Assembly: GCA_944387015.1 (NCBI GenBank)
Contig: CALXDH010000010.1
Coordinates: forward strand, 1-64,000
From: an uncultured Oscillospiraceae bacterium
Lineage (GTDB): Bacteria > Bacillota > Clostridia > Oscillospirales > Oscillospiraceae
Length of the DNA: 64,000 nt
Direction of reading: 5' to 3'
Shown: positions 60,834 through 64,000 of the stretch, in pieces
How positions within the stretch are numbered: the stretch's first letter is position 1
Layout of the letters: the number at the start of each line of letters is the position of its first letter
Notes under the pieces: generated by a model
What the model was told of the DNA's origin: nothing
Seen by the model: the letters and a program-made list of their open reading frames with translations, nothing else
Databases searched by the model: none
Position numbers and translations under genes: made by a program

Positions 60834-61448
60834 ATGAAAGAAGTAGATCCAAAGAGCACCTCCCGGGCGCTGGCCTTTGAACTCTGGATGAAGGCCCCTA
60901 TGCCCATGGTGACCCTGATGAAGACGCTGGATGTGACAGCGCTGGTGCGCATGAGCCGAAAAAAAGGCTACAAGTTCAATATGCTTCTTTGCTGGTGTAT
61001 CGGAAAGGCAGCAGAGCAGACGAAGGACTTCTACCTGCTTCCGGTGGGAGATAAGCTGATGCAGTACGACCGTCTGGCAATCAATACAGTGGTAGCCACC
61101 CGGGACGGCGGCATCGCCACCTGTGATATTCCCGTTTCCACTGATCTGGAGCAGTTTGCGCAGGATTATCGAAAGCTCACCGGACAAGTCCGTGAGAGCG
61201 GGGAAAACTTTGAGCTGGGCGAGGAGTATATGGTCATCGGCACCTCTGCTCTGGCGGGGTACGAGATCGACGGCGCGGTGAATATCTACGCCGGGTGTTA
61301 CAACAATCCCTTCCTCATCTGGGGCAAGTACCGGAAGAAGTGGCTACGCACCACCCTGCCGGTGTCCTTTCAGTTCCACCACACCCAGATGGACGGCATC
61401 CCCGCCGCAGAATTTTTGGAGCGGCTGCAGCGGGAGATCCTCCAATAA
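60834..61448 (+). CDS. CatA-like O-acetyltransferase
   Basis: The 204-residue protein of the chloramphenicol-acetyltransferase fold has the active-site motif HHTQMDG near its C-terminus and NPFLIWGKY before it. Family-2 CatA-like proteins of commensals are generally uncharacterised; chloramphenicol resistance cannot be claimed. I prefer ATG 60834 after GGAGAAC, matching the usual length near 205; the frame is open upstream to 60735. Confidence 0.85.
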   Translation: MKEVDPKSTSRALAFELWMKAPMPMVTLMKTLDVTALVRMSRKKGYKFNMLLCWCIGKAAEQTKDFYLLPVGDKLMQYDRLAINTVVATRDGGIATCDIPVSTDLEQFAQDYRKLTGQVRESGENFELGEEYMVIGTSALAGYEIDGAVNIYAGCYNNPFLIWGKYRKKWLRTTLPVSFQFHHTQMDGIPAAEFLERLQREILQ

Positions 61449-61456
61449 AAGCAAGT

Positions 61457-61499
61457 CTCCCATGCTGTGTTTCGTTCAGAGAACAACACAGTATGGGAG
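61457..61499. terminator. Terminator hairpin
   Basis: CTCCCATgCTGTGTT pairs with AACACAGtATGGGAG (one mismatch) around a loop, between convergent genes; GGCTTTATG follows on the + strand and CTTGCTTTTA on the - strand. Confidence 0.65.
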
Positions 61500-61502
61500 G
61501 CT

Positions 61503-61613
61503 TTATGTTTGCTGTCGATTCGTTTGCCGCAAGCCCTTTTGCAGCATCCCCACGGTAATAGCTGCGATCACCGCACAAATCACGGCACTGGAGGCGGCGG
61601 AAAGCGGGAGCAT
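61503..61613 (-). pseudogene. C-terminal membrane-helix remnant downstream of TetR
   Basis: A 36-residue frame starting at ATG 61613 holds one hydrophobic helix (SSAVICAVIAAITVGML) followed by a positive tail rich in Gln/Arg. It ends right at the terminator, 13 bp after the TetR stop, with no ribosome site. This looks like the last helix of a transporter whose main part has been deleted from behind its regulator. It could also be a micro-protein. Confidence 0.4.
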
Positions 61614-61626
61614 CTAACCGATCTAA

Positions 61627-62226
61627 TTATTCCGCATGGCTGCCGTCTCTGGGCCGCACGCAGGACTCGATGATGTCGGCTATCATCTCCACCTCATCTG
61701 CGCAGTCCTGCCGCAGCCACTCCTTGACAATCGCGATGATACCCTCTACATAGTAGGCCATGTAATAGGGCCAGTGGGCGGCTGGGATCTCAAACCGTTC
61801 CAGAATGGGGGCGAGGACCTGCTGCTTCAGTTCCCCATATCGTGTATGAGCCTGCATGCTGCTTGGGTTCCGGAATGCCGCCCGATAGACCTTTTTGTTG
61901 TCCCGGATGAAGCGGAGATATGGAAGCAAGTATTCCCGGGTGACCAGCACCAGGTCTTCCCGCTCCCTGCTGCCCATATTCCCCAGGACCTCTTCTTCCT
62001 GTTGAGGAAAATAGGAGAGAAAGCGCTGGTTGATCATCTCCAAGGTCTCGTCTACCAGGTCGGCAATGGTCTCATAGTGCAGGTAAAAGGTGGACCGGTT
62101 CACCCCGGCCCGGTGACAGATCTCCTTCACCGTGATATATTCCAGATCCTTCTCCTCCAGCAGGGCCAGGAGCGTCTCGTCCATTCGCAGGGCGGTATTG
62201 AAGTATTTGCTTTCGGACTTGTTCAT
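61627..62226 (-). CDS. TetR/AcrR family regulator
   Basis: This 199-residue regulator has an N-terminal HTH (about 25-60: ITVKEICHRAGVNRSTFYLHYETIADLVDE) of the Firmicute TetR type and a C-terminal domain with a long helix bundle. It follows the small membrane protein gene by 20 bp, so the two are probably co-transcribed. The downstream membrane remnant suggests that its original target transporter is lost. Confidence 0.9.
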   Translation of the reverse strand: MNKSESKYFNTALRMDETLLALLEEKDLEYITVKEICHRAGVNRSTFYLHYETIADLVDETLEMINQRFLSYFPQQEEEVLGNMGSREREDLVLVTREYLLPYLRFIRDNKKVYRAAFRNPSSMQAHTRYGELKQQVLAPILERFEIPAAHWPYYMAYYVEGIIAIVKEWLRQDCADEVEMIADIIESCVRPRDGSHAE

Positions 62227-62246
62227 CTGCCGCCCTCCTCTTGTGT

Positions 62247-62606
62247 TTATTCCGCCGATTCGCTGATCTCCCGGGCCAACTGCATGATCTCAAAGGCATA
62301 CTTTTCCTTACCGGTCCGCAGGAGCTTTTTATAGATGGGGTAGTTCAGGCCCACGCCGACGATGCCCAGAATCCCAAGAATAATCCCGGCTCCCGTCATC
62401 AAAATGCCGCCCCCTCCGATCACCTGCATGGAAAGGCACATTCCCAGGCCCAGGACCAGAGCCATCCCGATACCGAAGCCATAAGCAAAAACAGTCGCCG
62501 AGCGCTTCGCTTTCCAATCCAGTTTTCTCAGTGCGACGACCTTGGAGGTGTCCTTGGGGGCATATTCGTTGGCAATGGCTTCCGCAAAAATTTTATCCGT
62601 GTTCAT
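62247..62606 (-). CDS. Small membrane protein, two helices
   Basis: The 119-residue protein has a cytosolic N-terminus (IFAEAIANEYAPKDTSKVVAL) and two TM segments (about 36-58 and 66-88). It ends in a charged helix KEKYAFEIMQLAREI. Relatives in databases are often named dihydropteridine reductase, a label not supported by this sequence. The start follows AAGAGGAGA. Probably a TetR operon partner; function unknown. Confidence 0.8.
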   Translation of the reverse strand: MNTDKIFAEAIANEYAPKDTSKVVALRKLDWKAKRSATVFAYGFGIGMALVLGLGMCLSMQVIGGGGILMTGAGIILGILGIVGVGLNYPIYKKLLRTGKEKYAFEIMQLAREISESAE

Positions 62607-62719
62607 GGTGATACTCTCCTCTTATGATCCATTCTTTGCAGCTGCTGAGATGATCATAGAGGATGTAAAGCCAAAAGAGAACGACACGGTTTGTGTTTCG
62701 TGCTGATTTCAGGCATGGA

Positions 62720-63121
62720 TCAGGAATGACGCAGCAGTTCTCTCCGCAAATCATCCAGATACAACTTCTGCTGCCGCTTCAAATAGCCAGGGACAACGGG
62801 GCGCATCCACCAGCGCTTGGCGTTGACGGTCTCGGTGCAGGTCAGCCGGGTGCCGCCCTCTGCCGCCTCGAAGATACCCTCCCAGGAGCCGGACATATTG
62901 CCGTTCTCCATGGTGAAGGCCCAGTGTCGGAGCGCCTTGCAGTCTGTAACGGTAAAATTCGTGGCGTAGCCGCTTTTGGTGTGCTCCACAAAATGGGTTT
63001 CGTCCAAGACCTCCACCCAGGCCAAATCACTGCGCCAGGCAGTGTGGGCAAGGTCGGTCACGGTCTGCCACACCTGTTCCACCGGACAGGGAAATTGAAC
63101 GGTCACCTTGGAAGTCGCCAT
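62720..63121 (-). CDS. SRPBCC family protein
   Basis: This 133-residue START-like (polyketide cyclase/AHSA1-like) protein has ATSKVTVQFPCPVEQVWQTVTDL at the start and a C-terminal helix (LKRQQKLYLDDLRRELL). These folds bind hydrophobic ligands. It lies four bases after the DUF3795 stop, as part of an operon from the window edge. Ligand unknown. Confidence 0.88.
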   Translation of the reverse strand: MATSKVTVQFPCPVEQVWQTVTDLAHTAWRSDLAWVEVLDETHFVEHTKSGYATNFTVTDCKALRHWAFTMENGNMSGSWEGIFEAAEGGTRLTCTETVNAKRWWMRPVVPGYLKRQQKLYLDDLRRELLRHS

Positions 63122-63125
63122 GCGC

Positions 63126-63683
63126 TCACTCCTCTTTCGGTCTCTTGTTGCGTTTCAGACTGATGCCCTGGCGGTCCGCCGCCTCCTGCAGCAGTCCCAC
63201 AGCAGCAAGCGCCCGTTCCTTGACCGTCTCTTCACTCAGTCCCATCCGGCTATCCAGCGATGCCATCACAGTTCGCAGATCCTCCAAAGGCAGGAGATAA
63301 ACCGCCGTGTTGAAAAGGGTCTTGCGGCGGCCATCGTTGTAATGGGCCAGAAGTTCCTCTAAAATTGCCCGCCTTTCCTCCAACTGGGCAAGGTAAGCAT
63401 TCAGTCCCAGCGCCCCGGCCCGGGCAATATCCTGCTTCCGGTTCCGGTGCGGAACAAAAGAATCTCCATCGTCAAAGCCTTTGTAGCGGGGACAGGGATA
63501 CTCCGAGCACTTCCAGCAAAACTGGATGCCGCCATGCTCCAGGGAGCACTTGGCTATAGTGCAGCTCTGATTGCCTGCTCCGCCGCCACAGCCAGGACAG
63601 TAGCCGCCCAGATGCATACTGCATAGGGCACAGTTCAGACCGCACAGGGAAAAACGCGTTTCTGCACGGGTAAAACCTTTCAT
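63126..63683 (-). CDS. DUF3795 domain protein
   Basis: The 185-residue protein has a Cys-rich N-terminus (FSLCGLNCALCSMHLGGYCPGCGGG, then CTIAKCSLEHG, FCWKCSEYPC), which suggests zinc or iron-sulphur binding, followed by a helical part. DUF3795 function is unknown. ATG 63683 follows AGGAGGTTAC and overlaps the GyrI-like gene by 4 bp. Confidence 0.9.
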   Translation of the reverse strand: MKGFTRAETRFSLCGLNCALCSMHLGGYCPGCGGGAGNQSCTIAKCSLEHGGIQFCWKCSEYPCPRYKGFDDGDSFVPHRNRKQDIARAGALGLNAYLAQLEERRAILEELLAHYNDGRRKTLFNTAVYLLPLEDLRTVMASLDSRMGLSEETVKERALAAVGLLQEAADRQGISLKRNKRPKEE

Positions 63684-64000
63684 CGTAACCTCCTGATTGG
63701 GTGCCGGATGACGGTTTTTATCCGCTCCGGTTTGCACCGCCGCACATCGCTCAAATAAATTTCGTGGTGGAACCGGCCTTCCCCAAAGTCTTCCTCGCAG
63801 CCCTGGCGCTTGGTGTATTCCTCCATGGCGGCCACGGTGGCGGGTTCGTTGTCATAGGGGCCGATATGCATGCACTGGACGCACAGTCCCTCCTCCCAGG
63901 AAAAGAACTCCACCGGGGAGAAGTCCTGCTGTTTCTTTTCCGTGGCCTCCCGGATGGCCCAGTCAAAAACTTCCCTTGTCACAAACTCCGGCAGGCGGAT
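63680..64000 (-). CDS. GyrI-like small-molecule-binding protein (5' part outside window)
   Basis: At least 107 residues; the frame is open to the window edge, so the start lies to the right. It has WEEGLCVQCMHIGPYDNEPATVAAM and FHHEIYLSDVRRCKPERIKTVIRHPI, the pattern of GyrI-like domains, which bind small ligands and sometimes act with regulators. First visible gene of the operon with DUF3795 and SRPBCC. Confidence 0.88.
   Translation of the reverse strand: MRLPEFVTREVFDWAIREATEKKQQDFSPVEFFSWEEGLCVQCMHIGPYDNEPATVAAMEEYTKRQGCEEDFGEGRFHHEIYLSDVRRCKPERIKTVIRHPIRRLR

Noticed and set aside
1..64000. CRISPR arrays, tRNA/rRNA genes, intact transposases or phage modules
   Set aside because: No regularly spaced direct repeats, no cloverleaf or rRNA-like stretches and no recognisable transposase, integrase or phage structural gene were seen.

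Overview
The window looks like chromosome of a GC-rich anaerobic gut Firmicute, most plausibly an Oscillospiraceae member (Flavonifractor / Pseudoflavonifractor / Lawsonibacter type). I infer this from the clostridial hybrid-cluster protein, the fused 2-hydroxyacyl-CoA dehydratase activase, AmrS/AmrB/AmrA, oleate hydratase, YesM/YesN-type signalling, AGGAGG-type ribosome sites and the high GC content. No rRNA, tRNA, CRISPR array, integrase or intact insertion sequence was found. Gene content is a patchwork of short operons, each with its own MarR, TetR, LysR, XRE or AraC-type regulator, and several small pseudogenes.

Layout. 1-1009: a truncated ABC exporter behind a MarR gene, next to a low-GC junction. 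1176-3965: LysR regulator and hydroxylamine reductase (hcp). 4038-5833: a lipoprotein, two small ORFs and a hexapeptide acetyltransferase. 5960-10384: a giant two-ATPase dehydratase activase with a perfect 24-bp palindrome in its leader. 10747-20886: a complete transport and sensing locus. It has an ABC importer (ATPase with a large insertion, fused permease, binding lipoprotein) and, divergently, a second binding protein, a YesM-like kinase, a YesN-like regulator and two HAD phosphatases. This resembles the PgtABC-type organophosphate systems. 21060-24211: a COG3044-type P-loop protein preceded by a 54-codon frame broken by an in-frame TGA, then an alpha/beta hydrolase fused to an AraC DNA-binding domain.

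24456-34388: BrnQ with a racemase-like protein lacking one catalytic cysteine; an aldo/keto reductase remnant; a MarR/MFS pair; a cytidylate-kinase-like protein; a MATE pump whose MarR regulator has matching operators before both genes; TetR and oleate hydratase separated by a 53-nt perfect palindrome. 34508-37394: flavin reductase and the AmmeMemoRadiSam pair (AmrS plus an AmrB-AmrA fusion). 37569-42016: a five-gene redox/hydrolase operon divergent from a LysR gene. 42045-45264: an OGG-type glycosylase, an EFR1-type flavodoxin-ferredoxin, and an FUSC-like membrane protein with its MarR.

45551-55278: small stress or metabolism genes. These include DUF2200, XRE, a PNPOx-like protein, a DUF5714-ArsC fusion, an internally deleted hydrolase, a Vat/YfcE/DUF6933-like operon, and a tightly overlapping set of SGNH hydrolase, peptide deformylase, TIGR04076 protein, SDR and flavodoxin, ending in an AlkZ-related protein. 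55631-60656: a two-component system with an FtsX/MacB-like ABC exporter, typical of peptide-antibiotic detoxification. 60834-64000: a CatA-like acetyltransferase, TetR with a membrane-helix remnant downstream, a small membrane protein, SRPBCC, DUF3795 and a partial GyrI-like protein.

Most genes are ordinary. The best leads are the small interrupted gene paired with the COG3044 protein, the palindrome before the activase, the insertion-bearing ABC ATPase in the sensing/uptake locus, the LysR-linked redox operon, and several unusual fusions.
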